Below the pieces are notes generated by a model. That model did no database searches and was not told the origin of the DNA. It worked only from the letters and a program-made list of their open reading frames with translations. A DNA stretch of 39,277 nucleotides from an uncultured Erysipelotrichaceae bacterium (GTDB taxonomy: Bacteria > Bacillota_I > Bacilli_A > Erysipelotrichales > Coprobacillaceae), in the NCBI GenBank assembly GCA_910588075.1, contig CAJUOS010000015.1, positions 1 to 39,277 of the forward strand. Reading direction: 5' to 3'. Both the position numbers and the translations under genes were made by a program. Below, piece by piece: positions 33,043 through 39,277 of this stretch. Position 1 is the stretch's first letter, and the number at the start of each line of letters is the position of its first letter.

Positions 33043-33133
33043 AATTTCCTCCTCAAAATCACTACATCAATTTTAAATTCTATATCTTTTTTCTCATAGT
33101 CTATCATAACATATAATTATAATATTGAATACA

Positions 33134-33697
33134 TTAATTATTCAAACATTTATTAATTTTATCTATTGATAAAGAAGAAAATGGTATAAAATTATCAACT
33201 TGACCATATTGACCAATACTTTTCTCCATCCAAATCACATCTAACCACTTATTAAACTTATATCCACACTGATGAAATAAAGCATTTTGCTTAAATCCTA
33301 ATGCTTGATGAAATCTTTTACTCTTATCATTGGGAACAGTAATACAAGCATAGACAGTTTGTATATTCATTTCTTGTAATATAGCAAATAATTTTAAATA
33401 TAATTCTTTAGCAATGCCTTTACCATGATAACTTTCTTTTACATAAATTGATAATTCACATGCCCACTCATAGGCTTTTCTTTCATGAAATGTACAGGCA
33501 TATGCGTATCCAATAATTTCATCATCTTCTTCCACAACAAGATAAGGATATTTCTTTGATATCTTTTCTATTCTTAATGACATCTCTTTTAAACTAGGAA
33601 CATCATATTCAAATGTAATATTAGTATTTAAAACATAAGGAGCATATATTTGTAATATTTGTTGAACATCTTTTTTCTGAATAATTCTTATTTTCAT
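33134..33697 (-). CDS. GNAT N-acetyltransferase, phosphinothricin-acetyltransferase-like
   Basis: The pattern matches the PAT/MnaT group: IRIIQKKDVQQILQIYAPYV at the N-terminus, NTNITFEYDVPS, then the acetyl-CoA site ELSIYVKESYHGKGIAKELY and a C-terminal FHQALGFKQNALFHQCGYKFNKWLDVIWMEK. Relatives acetylate amino-acid analogues such as methionine derivatives; resistance to phosphinothricin is not implied. The last ~20 residues (after EKS) are an extra tail. Start at 33697: GGAG is seven bases upstream; the ATG at 33703 is too close to it. Confidence 0.87.
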   Translation of the reverse strand: MKIRIIQKKDVQQILQIYAPYVLNTNITFEYDVPSLKEMSLRIEKISKKYPYLVVEEDDEIIGYAYACTFHERKAYEWACELSIYVKESYHGKGIAKELYLKLFAILQEMNIQTVYACITVPNDKSKRFHQALGFKQNALFHQCGYKFNKWLDVIWMEKSIGQYGQVDNFIPFSSLSIDKINKCLNN

Positions 33698-33717
33698 TTT
33701 CATTCTCCATTTTTATT

Positions 33718-33744
33718 ATAAAAAAAGATGATTATAACATCTTT
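33718..33744 (-). terminator. Terminator of the RNase H-exonuclease operon
   Basis: Minus strand: a perfect 7-bp stem (33744-33738 with 33730-33724), 7-base loop, then TTTTTATAA, just after the exonuclease gene. Confidence 0.75.
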
Positions 33745-33745
33745 C

Positions 33746-34651
33746 TTATTTTTTCGTTTCTAATAATTGTAAATACTCATTTTCATGAATAATTCTTAAA
33801 TCTTGACCTTGCTTCATCAGTTGTAATGCTTTCTTAACTTTTTTATTTTTATTTCCAAATCTTACTTTATAAAAACCATTTTTACCAATAACTAAATAAT
33901 TTGTTTGATGACTAACTTGATGACTATATAATGCACTCACTTCTTTTGTTTTTTCTTCTAATAATTCTTTTGGCATAGATAACTTACCAGTAAAACAAAT
34001 AGATTGATGATAAAGAATTGAATCTTCTTTTTCTGTCATTTCCAATAATTGTGGTGCTAATTCTGGAGAAATAATATTTCGATAATACTTACCTTTCATT
34101 TCACCAAAATCCAAATGATATAATTGATGTAATTCTTTTAATGTATGTACATCCTTCTTAATCATCATCTTCAATAATACATCAGTTGTCGCTTTAGCAT
34201 CTTCCAAAGCATGATGGGCTTTAAATTCAAAATCATTCATTTTTGATAATTCTTTAAGATTATATTTTTTCAAATAAGGATAAACAAGATGTGCCAAAAC
34301 ATTGGTACATGACATCCATAATGTAGGATAAGTTATATGATATGATTTTAATGTTTCTCTCAAATACATCATATCTCCTTGTATATCATGTGCTACAACA
34401 ATACTTTCATGAAAATAATGTTGTATTTCCTGCCATATTTCATCAAAACACCTTTCATGAATAAGTGATTGTGGTTTGATTTTATGAACTTTATAACGAT
34501 ACATATCGTAACTTAAATTTTTAGGTTTAATTAATGAATAGTAGGTTGAATGGATTTTTTGATTGACAATTTCAACAATTCCAATTGCACAAATACTTGT
34601 TGGATCTTGATTGAGAACTTCTATATCAAATACAGTAATTCGTTCATTCAT
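33746..34651 (-). CDS. DEDD 3'-5' exonuclease with C-terminal BRCT domain
   Basis: An epsilon/DnaQ-like exonuclease domain fills residues 1-170, with motifs FDIEV (Asp/Glu), VVAHDIQGDM and HHALEDAKATTD (ExoIII, DEDDh type). Residues about 215-300 look like a BRCT domain (SICFTGKLSMPKELLEEKTKEVSA, then NYLVIGKNG, as in DNA ligase and DinG-like exonucleases). The protein probably trims DNA ends in repair or proofreading; partner unknown. The ATG overlaps the RNase H stop codon in ATGA, so the two are translated together. Confidence 0.9.
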   Translation of the reverse strand: MNERITVFDIEVLNQDPTSICAIGIVEIVNQKIHSTYYSLIKPKNLSYDMYRYKVHKIKPQSLIHERCFDEIWQEIQHYFHESIVVAHDIQGDMMYLRETLKSYHITYPTLWMSCTNVLAHLVYPYLKKYNLKELSKMNDFEFKAHHALEDAKATTDVLLKMMIKKDVHTLKELHQLYHLDFGEMKGKYYRNIISPELAPQLLEMTEKEDSILYHQSICFTGKLSMPKELLEEKTKEVSALYSHQVSHQTNYLVIGKNGFYKVRFGNKNKKVKKALQLMKQGQDLRIIHENEYLQLLETKK

Positions 34652-35238
34652 TTTATTCCAACTGCTTTCTTTGCCAATTGATCTGCAATTTCATTATATA
34701 TATCTCCACTATGAGCCAAGACTTTAATAAAAGATATTTGAATTTTTTGACGACTCTCATCCATAAACTTCTGATAATTTTGTGTTCCTATCTTATTGGC
34801 TTTCCATTGATGAGTTGCCCATTTCTCAATACCTTCATAATCGTAATAAATACAAATAAATGAATATTGATGCTTGATTGCATATTGAACAGCTTTTTCA
34901 CTTCCTAAAATTTCTCCAGCCACATTTCTCATCAAAGCATAATCCTCTTGATTATCTTTACCATAAAGTTGTTCTAAAACAGATTGTCCTTCTAACAAAA
35001 CACATCCATAGCCATATTCTTTTGTTTTCACATTATAACTTCCATCTACATAAGCAATAAGACCATTTTGATCATTTTGAACATGAATCTGATTATCAAG
35101 AAATAATTCAGCCTCTTCTTTCGTTTTAAAAGATTTATACACAGCTCCTTTAAACCCCTTGACTTGTTTCTCACATTCTTCCCATGTCAAAAATATTCCA
35201 GTTTCTCTTCCATTTTTTACTGCATAAAATTTATTCAT
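34648..35238 (-). CDS. Ribonuclease H with N-terminal viroplasmin domain
   Basis: Residues 1-45 are a caulimovirus-viroplasmin/RNase-H-N module that binds RNA-DNA hybrids (KFYAVKNGRETGIFLTWEEC, then FKGAVYKSFKTKEEA). The RNase H domain (about 60-196) has the catalytic acids in order: YVDGSYN (Asp), NVAGEILGSE (Glu), IYYDYEGIEKW (Asp) and HSGDIYNEIADQLAK (His, Asp). It removes RNA from hybrids such as R-loops. GGAGG precedes the ATG by eight bases. Paired with an exonuclease, it suggests a small nucleic-acid maintenance operon. Confidence 0.93.
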   Translation of the reverse strand: MNKFYAVKNGRETGIFLTWEECEKQVKGFKGAVYKSFKTKEEAELFLDNQIHVQNDQNGLIAYVDGSYNVKTKEYGYGCVLLEGQSVLEQLYGKDNQEDYALMRNVAGEILGSEKAVQYAIKHQYSFICIYYDYEGIEKWATHQWKANKIGTQNYQKFMDESRQKIQISFIKVLAHSGDIYNEIADQLAKKAVGIK

Positions 35239-35257
35239 AAAGAAAACCTCCTTTTAC

Positions 35258-35286
35258 ATCATAAGGACATTTCATTGTTTTGTCTA
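35258..35286 (-). promoter_or_regulatory. Promoter of the RNase H operon
   Basis: Minus strand: TAGACA (35286-35281), 17-base spacer, TATGAT (35263-35258); five of six bases match in each box. Confidence 0.7.
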
Positions 35287-35304
35287 GTGTAAAATACAAT
35301 TATA

Positions 35305-35333
35305 TTGTGAGAGATAAAGATAATTGGTATAAT
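35305..35333 (+). promoter_or_regulatory. Promoter of pepT
   Basis: TTGTGA (35305-35310), 17-base spacer, perfect TATAAT (35328-35333), 22 bases before the pepT ATG. Back to back with the RNase H promoter, the -35 boxes 18 bases apart. Confidence 0.75.
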
Positions 35334-35355
35334 AAGATAAGAAAGAGAGGTCATT

Positions 35356-36597
35356 ATGAAAATAGAAAATAGATTTTTAAAATATGTGAGTTTTGATACA
35401 CAATCTGATCCTTATTCAACAACATCTCCATCTTCTAAAAAACAAAGAGAATTAGGTGAATTTTTAGTTGAAGAAATGAGAATACTAGGTTTAGTTAATG
35501 TCAATATAGATGAATTTGGTATTGTTTATGGTACAATTCCTTCAAATAATAATCATCAAGGTGATGTTATTGGATTTATTGCTCATATGGATACATCTCC
35601 TGATGCAAGTGGAAAAGATGTTCATCCTCAAATTATAAGAGAATATGATGGAAAATGTATAACTTTAAATCAACCCAAAGACATATATTTAGATCCTCAA
35701 GAATTTCATGATTTATATGATGTCATAGGTCATGATATTATTACAACAGATGGAACAACTTTACTAGGAGCCGATGACAAAGCAGGTATTGCTATTATTA
35801 TGAGTATGGCTGAATATTTGTATAAACATCCAGAATTTAAACATAATGATATACAAATCGCTTTTACTCCAGATGAAGAAGTTGGTCGTGGTACTGAACA
35901 TTTTGATATTAAAAAATTTCATGCTGATTATGCTTATACACTTGATGGTGGACATATCGCTGAATTATCCTTTGAAAATTTTAATGCTTATCAAGTTATT
36001 GTAGATATTGAAGGAAAATCAATTCATCCAGGTACTGCTAAAAATAAAATGATTAATGCAGCTAATTTAGCTGTACAATTTGATCAATTACTACCAGCTC
36101 AAAAAAAGCCTGAATATACTGAAAATTATGATGGTTTTCATCATTTGTCTTTGATAAAAGGAAATTGTGAGAAAGCAAAACTTGAATATATTGTAAGAGA
36201 TTATGATTTTAGCAATCTTAAACAACAATTAAATGATTTTAAACGTATTCAAGCCTATCTTAATAGTTATTATGGAAAAGAACTTGTTACAGTATCAATG
36301 AAAGAACAATATCTCAATATGAAAGAAATTATTGAAAATTATCCAAATATTGTTGAACAAGTTGAAACTGCTATGAATGATGTTGGGCTTAAACCTAGAA
36401 TCACTCCGATTCGTGGTGGTACAGATGGGGCAACTTTATCTTTTATGGGATTGCCTTGTCCAAATCTAGGAACTGGTGGTTTTAATTATCATGGACCATA
36501 TGAATTTGTATCTATTACAATGATGAAAAAGGGTGTTGAATTATTGTTACGTTTATTAAAAAATAATGTTTATAATCAAGAAACAATTCCTTTTTAA
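35356..36597 (+). CDS. pepT: Peptidase T (tripeptide aminopeptidase)
   Basis: A cytosolic di-zinc M20 peptidase releasing N-terminal residues from tripeptides. All expected ligands are visible: His77 and Asp79 in HMDTS, Asp140 in GADDKAG, the catalytic Glu174 with Glu175 in DEEVGRG, Asp197 in LDGG and His379 in NYHGPYEF. The 413-residue length and the inserted dimerisation domain (about 208-315) are normal. GAGAGG precedes the ATG. It is followed after 19 bases by the lipid-kinase gene and probably shares its transcript. Confidence 0.96.
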   Translation: MKIENRFLKYVSFDTQSDPYSTTSPSSKKQRELGEFLVEEMRILGLVNVNIDEFGIVYGTIPSNNNHQGDVIGFIAHMDTSPDASGKDVHPQIIREYDGKCITLNQPKDIYLDPQEFHDLYDVIGHDIITTDGTTLLGADDKAGIAIIMSMAEYLYKHPEFKHNDIQIAFTPDEEVGRGTEHFDIKKFHADYAYTLDGGHIAELSFENFNAYQVIVDIEGKSIHPGTAKNKMINAANLAVQFDQLLPAQKKPEYTENYDGFHHLSLIKGNCEKAKLEYIVRDYDFSNLKQQLNDFKRIQAYLNSYYGKELVTVSMKEQYLNMKEIIENYPNIVEQVETAMNDVGLKPRITPIRGGTDGATLSFMGLPCPNLGTGGFNYHGPYEFVSITMMKKGVELLLRLLKNNVYNQETIPF

Positions 36598-36616
36598 AAA
36601 ATAAGGGTGTGTATAT

Positions 36617-37507
36617 ATGAAATGTTTATTTATTATTAATCCTTCTGCTGGAACAAAAACAATTCAAAAAAAATTAGATAAAATAATAGGACAAATGATT
36701 TTAAAAAATCTTGTTAATCATGTTGATGTTTTTTATACAAGAAAAAAAGATGATGCATATCAAAAATGTTTACAATTAAAAAATAAAGATTATGATTTTG
36801 TTGTTAGTGTTGGTGGTGATGGAACAATTAATGAAGTTATTAGCGGTTTTGTAGAGAAACAATTATCAATACCTTTAGCCATCTTAGCAGGTGGAACTGT
36901 TAATGATTTTGCTAATCATCTTCAATTACCACGTTCTACTCGTAAATTTATAGATATGATTAAAGAAATGAAAACAATGAAGGTTGATATAGGAAAAGTA
37001 AATCATCAATATTTTGCTAATGTTATTGCTGGTGGAATGTTTAGTGATATTAGTTTTCAAGTTTCAAAATCTGAAAAAGAAAAATTTGGTCCTTTAGCAT
37101 ATTATATTAATGGTATTAGACAACTTCCCACTCAACTTTCTACAAATCTTCACTTGAAGATTGTTACTGAAAAAGAAAAATTTGAAGAAGAAGCACGTTT
37201 ATTTATGATTACAAATACATCTCAAGTAGGAGGATTTAAAGATATAACACCTCATGCTAGTATTCAAGATGGTGTACTAGATTTATTAATTATTAGAAAA
37301 TGTTCACCTACTGATATGATTTCAATATTTAAAGATTATAAATTAAACAATCATGAAAATAGTCCTTTCATTCATTATATTCAAGCAAAAGATATAACAA
37401 TAGATTGTGAAGAAGACATTATATATGATATTGATGGTGAAGAAGGAAAAAATTTTCCTATCCATATAAGTGTTATTCCTCAAGCATTAAATATTATTAT
37501 TCCTTAG
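36617..37507 (+). CDS. Diacylglycerol-kinase-family lipid kinase (YegS/DgkB-like)
   Basis: The catalytic domain starts FIINPSAGTKTIQKKL and contains the ATP loop SVGGDGTINEVISGF (residues ~60-75) and LAGGTVNDFANHL (~90-102), typical of the DagK_cat family. A beta-sandwich C-terminal half contains QDGVLDLLIIRK, and the tail has IDGEEG, as in DgkB/YegS. Members phosphorylate diacylglycerol from lipoteichoic acid turnover or related lipids. The exact lipid is not predictable. The short site in AAGGGTGTGTATAT before the ATG is moderate. Ends in a strong bidirectional terminator. Confidence 0.9.
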   Translation: MKCLFIINPSAGTKTIQKKLDKIIGQMILKNLVNHVDVFYTRKKDDAYQKCLQLKNKDYDFVVSVGGDGTINEVISGFVEKQLSIPLAILAGGTVNDFANHLQLPRSTRKFIDMIKEMKTMKVDIGKVNHQYFANVIAGGMFSDISFQVSKSEKEKFGPLAYYINGIRQLPTQLSTNLHLKIVTEKEKFEEEARLFMITNTSQVGGFKDITPHASIQDGVLDLLIIRKCSPTDMISIFKDYKLNNHENSPFIHYIQAKDITIDCEEDIIYDIDGEEGKNFPIHISVIPQALNIIIP

Positions 37508-37513
37508 TCATTA

Positions 37514-37548
37514 AAAAAACACTGAAAATTAATTTTTCAGTGTTTTTT
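37514..37548. terminator. Bidirectional terminator
   Basis: A perfect 15-bp stem (37514-37528 with 37534-37548), 5-base loop and A/T runs at both sides, between the converging lipid-kinase and PspC genes. Confidence 0.9.
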
Positions 37549-37556
37549 ATAACTTC

Positions 37557-37745
37557 CTAATATGGTCTTTTAGGTATAATAATTGCAGCAACTAAATAGG
37601 CTAATAAACCTGAACCCCATCCAAAGATAAGAACAACTGCAATTAATCTTACAATTGTTGGATCCACTTCAAAGTATTCAGCTAAACCTCCACATACACC
37701 ACATATCATTACATCTGTTTTTGATTTATATAATCTTTTATTCAT
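37557..37745 (-). CDS. PspC-domain membrane protein
   Basis: A 62-residue stand-alone PspC domain: KRLYKSKTDVMICGVCGGLAEYFEVDPTIVR, then one hydrophobic hairpin (VVLIFGWGSGLLAYLVAAIIIP). In other bacteria such proteins take part in envelope-stress sensing. It lies three bases after the DUF4097 gene and is the last gene of the operon. There is no phage-shock PspA homologue in the window. Confidence 0.93.
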   Translation of the reverse strand: MNKRLYKSKTDVMICGVCGGLAEYFEVDPTIVRLIAVVLIFGWGSGLLAYLVAAIIIPKRPY

Positions 37746-37748
37746 TTT

Positions 37749-38561
37749 TTAATCCTCCATTTCTATTTTGACAGAACCCATTCCACAATCAACATCAATT
37801 TGACAATGACCTAAATCATTATGATGACTATCATTATGATGTGAAGTCTTTTCCATAAATCCTGAAAATTCTTCATTACCAATTTGTACTGAACCCATTC
37901 CTACATCTACACTATAACTGTAATCTTGCTTATGTTGATTTAATAATATATTTACTTTTCCCATTCCTAAATCAACATCTAAATTTTGATAACAGACAAC
38001 TTGATTTAAGTCAGTTTGACTCATACCTGTATCTACTTCCATATTATGACAAACAATATTTTTCATTGTTAGTTTACCCATATTATTTTCAATTGACAAA
38101 TCTTTTGTATAAATATTTTCAATATAAGTTTTTCCTGTATTTGTATTGATGTCAACCTCTTGAAATTGAAATCCTTTTGGTACTAACATAGAAATTTTAG
38201 CTTTTCTACTATTTCCACTGATTTGCCAATAAGCTGGTTGTGTAATAATGAGTTTATCATCTTCTTGATAAACCTTTAACCCATTATAAACATTTTTAAT
38301 ATTGACACTTATATCCTGAATATCATTTTTCTCATGAATTTCTATATCAGCAATTGTTGTATCTAACTTTAATTCATGAACTGGTGATTGTGTAGTATAT
38401 TGAATATCTTCTTTTTTATTTGAAATCCATTCTATATTATTATGATTAAAAATTGGAAACTGAGTCATTTTTATCTGATTTAATCCACCAATACTTACAC
38501 CAGCAACAATAAAACACACTCCCACAATAAAACTTATTAAGACTTTGTACATTGTTTTCAT
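37749..38561 (-). CDS. DUF4097 beta-strand surface protein
   Basis: An N-terminal membrane anchor (residues ~7-27) is followed by an extracellular repetitive beta domain of the DUF4097 (LiaG/adhesin-like) type. The motif 'DxGMG' with a following polar strand recurs (DTGMSQTDL, DLGMGKVNI, DVGMGSVQI, DCGMGSVKI), one per turn of a beta-helix. A histidine-rich loop (HHNDSHHNDLGH) breaks the last two turns and could bind metal; that is inference. The ATG overlaps the stop codon of the DUF1700 gene in ATGA. The role is unknown; in Bacillus, LiaG-type proteins sit in envelope-stress operons. Confidence 0.88.
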   Translation of the reverse strand: MKTMYKVLISFIVGVCFIVAGVSIGGLNQIKMTQFPIFNHNNIEWISNKKEDIQYTTQSPVHELKLDTTIADIEIHEKNDIQDISVNIKNVYNGLKVYQEDDKLIITQPAYWQISGNSRKAKISMLVPKGFQFQEVDINTNTGKTYIENIYTKDLSIENNMGKLTMKNIVCHNMEVDTGMSQTDLNQVVCYQNLDVDLGMGKVNILLNQHKQDYSYSVDVGMGSVQIGNEEFSGFMEKTSHHNDSHHNDLGHCQIDVDCGMGSVKIEMED

Positions 38562-39262
38562 GAACGTACACCTCGATTATAGACAATTTTATTCACAAAG
38601 TTTGATAATATATCTACTATATTAGGAATACATTCTTTAAAAAACCATACTGCAATTTTATTAAAAATTTGTGCCAATGCAATAACAACACAACCAAGTC
38701 CTATATATATAAGTCCTGCTCCAGTTAAATAAAATAAATGAGCTACCCCCACAACAATCAATGCAATAGAAATAACATATAAAATAAATGTAATAATCCA
38801 AAAACCAAATATCAAACAAAAAAATGTTGTCGCAAATCCAAAACCAATTCCAAATATTCCTCCAATTAAACCAGATAATGGAAAAACAGCTAAAATTATT
38901 AACACGATAAGTAGGAAACGATCTCTTGAACCTAAATCATGCCATTTATTCTTTAAATGTGTTGAAGCTTTTTTATCTTCTTGAACTTCTACATCAATAA
39001 CTTCATAATTTCTCTGATAATCATCATTAGAAAATCCCTCATTACCAGATGAAATATGTTCATCAAAATTTCCTCTTAAACTATCTCGAATAATTGCTGC
39101 AACACGACTTGGTTCCCCTAATTCTTCAATAACCTTTTGTTCATTTTCCACTCCTGCTTCATCAAAGTAATCCTCATAAAAAGATAATGCCTCTTTCCTT
39201 TCTTCTTCATTGATATCTTGAAGCAAGAAATCTAATTCTCTCATAAATGTTTTTCTATCCAT
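38558..39262 (-). CDS. DUF1700 (HAAS-domain) membrane protein
   Basis: Residues 1-70 are a helical HAAS signalling domain (MDRKTFMRELDFLL, EERKEALSFYEDYFDEAG, IEELGEPSRVAA), followed by an acidic linker and four hydrophobic segments (about residues 105-220). In relatives this domain contacts a PadR-family repressor, usually encoded just upstream. The start is placed at the ATG at 39262, since GGGGGA lies eight bases before it; an in-frame ATG at 39277 is the last codon of the window, so a longer form cannot be excluded. Forms an operon with the DUF4097 and PspC genes. Confidence 0.85.
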   Translation of the reverse strand: MDRKTFMRELDFLLQDINEEERKEALSFYEDYFDEAGVENEQKVIEELGEPSRVAAIIRDSLRGNFDEHISSGNEGFSNDDYQRNYEVIDVEVQEDKKASTHLKNKWHDLGSRDRFLLIVLIILAVFPLSGLIGGIFGIGFGFATTFFCLIFGFWIITFILYVISIALIVVGVAHLFYLTGAGLIYIGLGCVVIALAQIFNKIAVWFFKECIPNIVDILSNFVNKIVYNRGVRS

Positions 39263-39277
39263 CTTGATTTCCCCCAT

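Noticed and set aside
36601..36616. Separate promoter or regulatory gap between pepT and the lipid-kinase gene
   Set aside because: Only 19 bases separate the genes and they hold a ribosome binding site; one operon is the simpler reading.

Overview
The window is AT-rich (the genes lean heavily on A- and T-ending codons), uses the standard bacterial code, has strong GGAGG-type ribosome binding sites and short hairpin-plus-U terminators, and encodes typical Firmicutes families. The combination (short archaeal-type proline--tRNA ligase, LytTR regulators, an LCP protein with three N-terminal helices, RNase H with a viroplasmin-type domain, DUF1846, a DUF1700/DUF4097/PspC operon) fits a gut Erysipelotrichia-type Firmicute (Coprobacillus/Faecalibacillus-like). 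The assignment below phylum is inference. Most of the window is chromosomal housekeeping; the only clear mobile DNA is at the left end.

Layout. 1-850: a decayed IS200/IS605-type element whose transposase frame carries two in-frame TGA codons, next to a possible IS3-family end. 850-3790: purA-guaA operon (AMP and GMP branch enzymes) with its own promoter and terminator. 3887-4800: divergent LysR regulator whose end overlaps its terminator, followed by about 290 bp of non-coding DNA that begins with a foldable three-way junction. 5100-7530: a small unknown gene, a CinA-type protein with a worn-out C-terminal domain, a small membrane exporter-like protein and an ArpU/sigma-like protein. 7579-9801: pyridoxal-kinase-type gene, TatD-associated radical SAM gene and tyrosine phosphatase in one operon. 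9865-11457: a pentapeptide-repeat protein with an odd start, and a MerR/GyrI-like regulator with a textbook 19-bp-spacer promoter. 11484-17689: proS, then GNAT-sbcD-sbcC.

17700-22950: a LytTR cluster. Two tandem plus-strand LytTR response regulators (the first with a dead receiver) face a minus-strand operon of a SWIM-SNF2 helicase followed by a third, receiver-less LytTR protein. There is no sensor kinase. A pair of 8-bp direct repeats exactly 21 bp apart lies upstream of the response-regulator pair and looks like a LytTR operator. This is the least conventional part of the window.

23098-28870: DUF1846 protein; a membrane-anchored EndA/NucA-like nuclease, a metallo-beta-lactamase-fold hydrolase and an LCP cell-wall ligase; then a MerR-family regulator that looks C-terminally truncated and a tRNA-Arg(CCU). 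29037-33042: small protein with a hairpin over its start codon, cysE, MATE transporter, PAP2-family membrane protein and GT2 glycosyltransferase. 33134-35286: GNAT, and RNase H overlapping a DEDD exonuclease-BRCT protein. 35305-37548: pepT and a diacylglycerol-kinase-family gene. 37557-39277: PspC, DUF4097 and DUF1700 genes of an envelope-sensing type operon that continues beyond the window.

Start codons were re-chosen where a Shine-Dalgarno sequence clearly supports an internal ATG or GTG. All family assignments are from reading the translated sequence; no database search was run.
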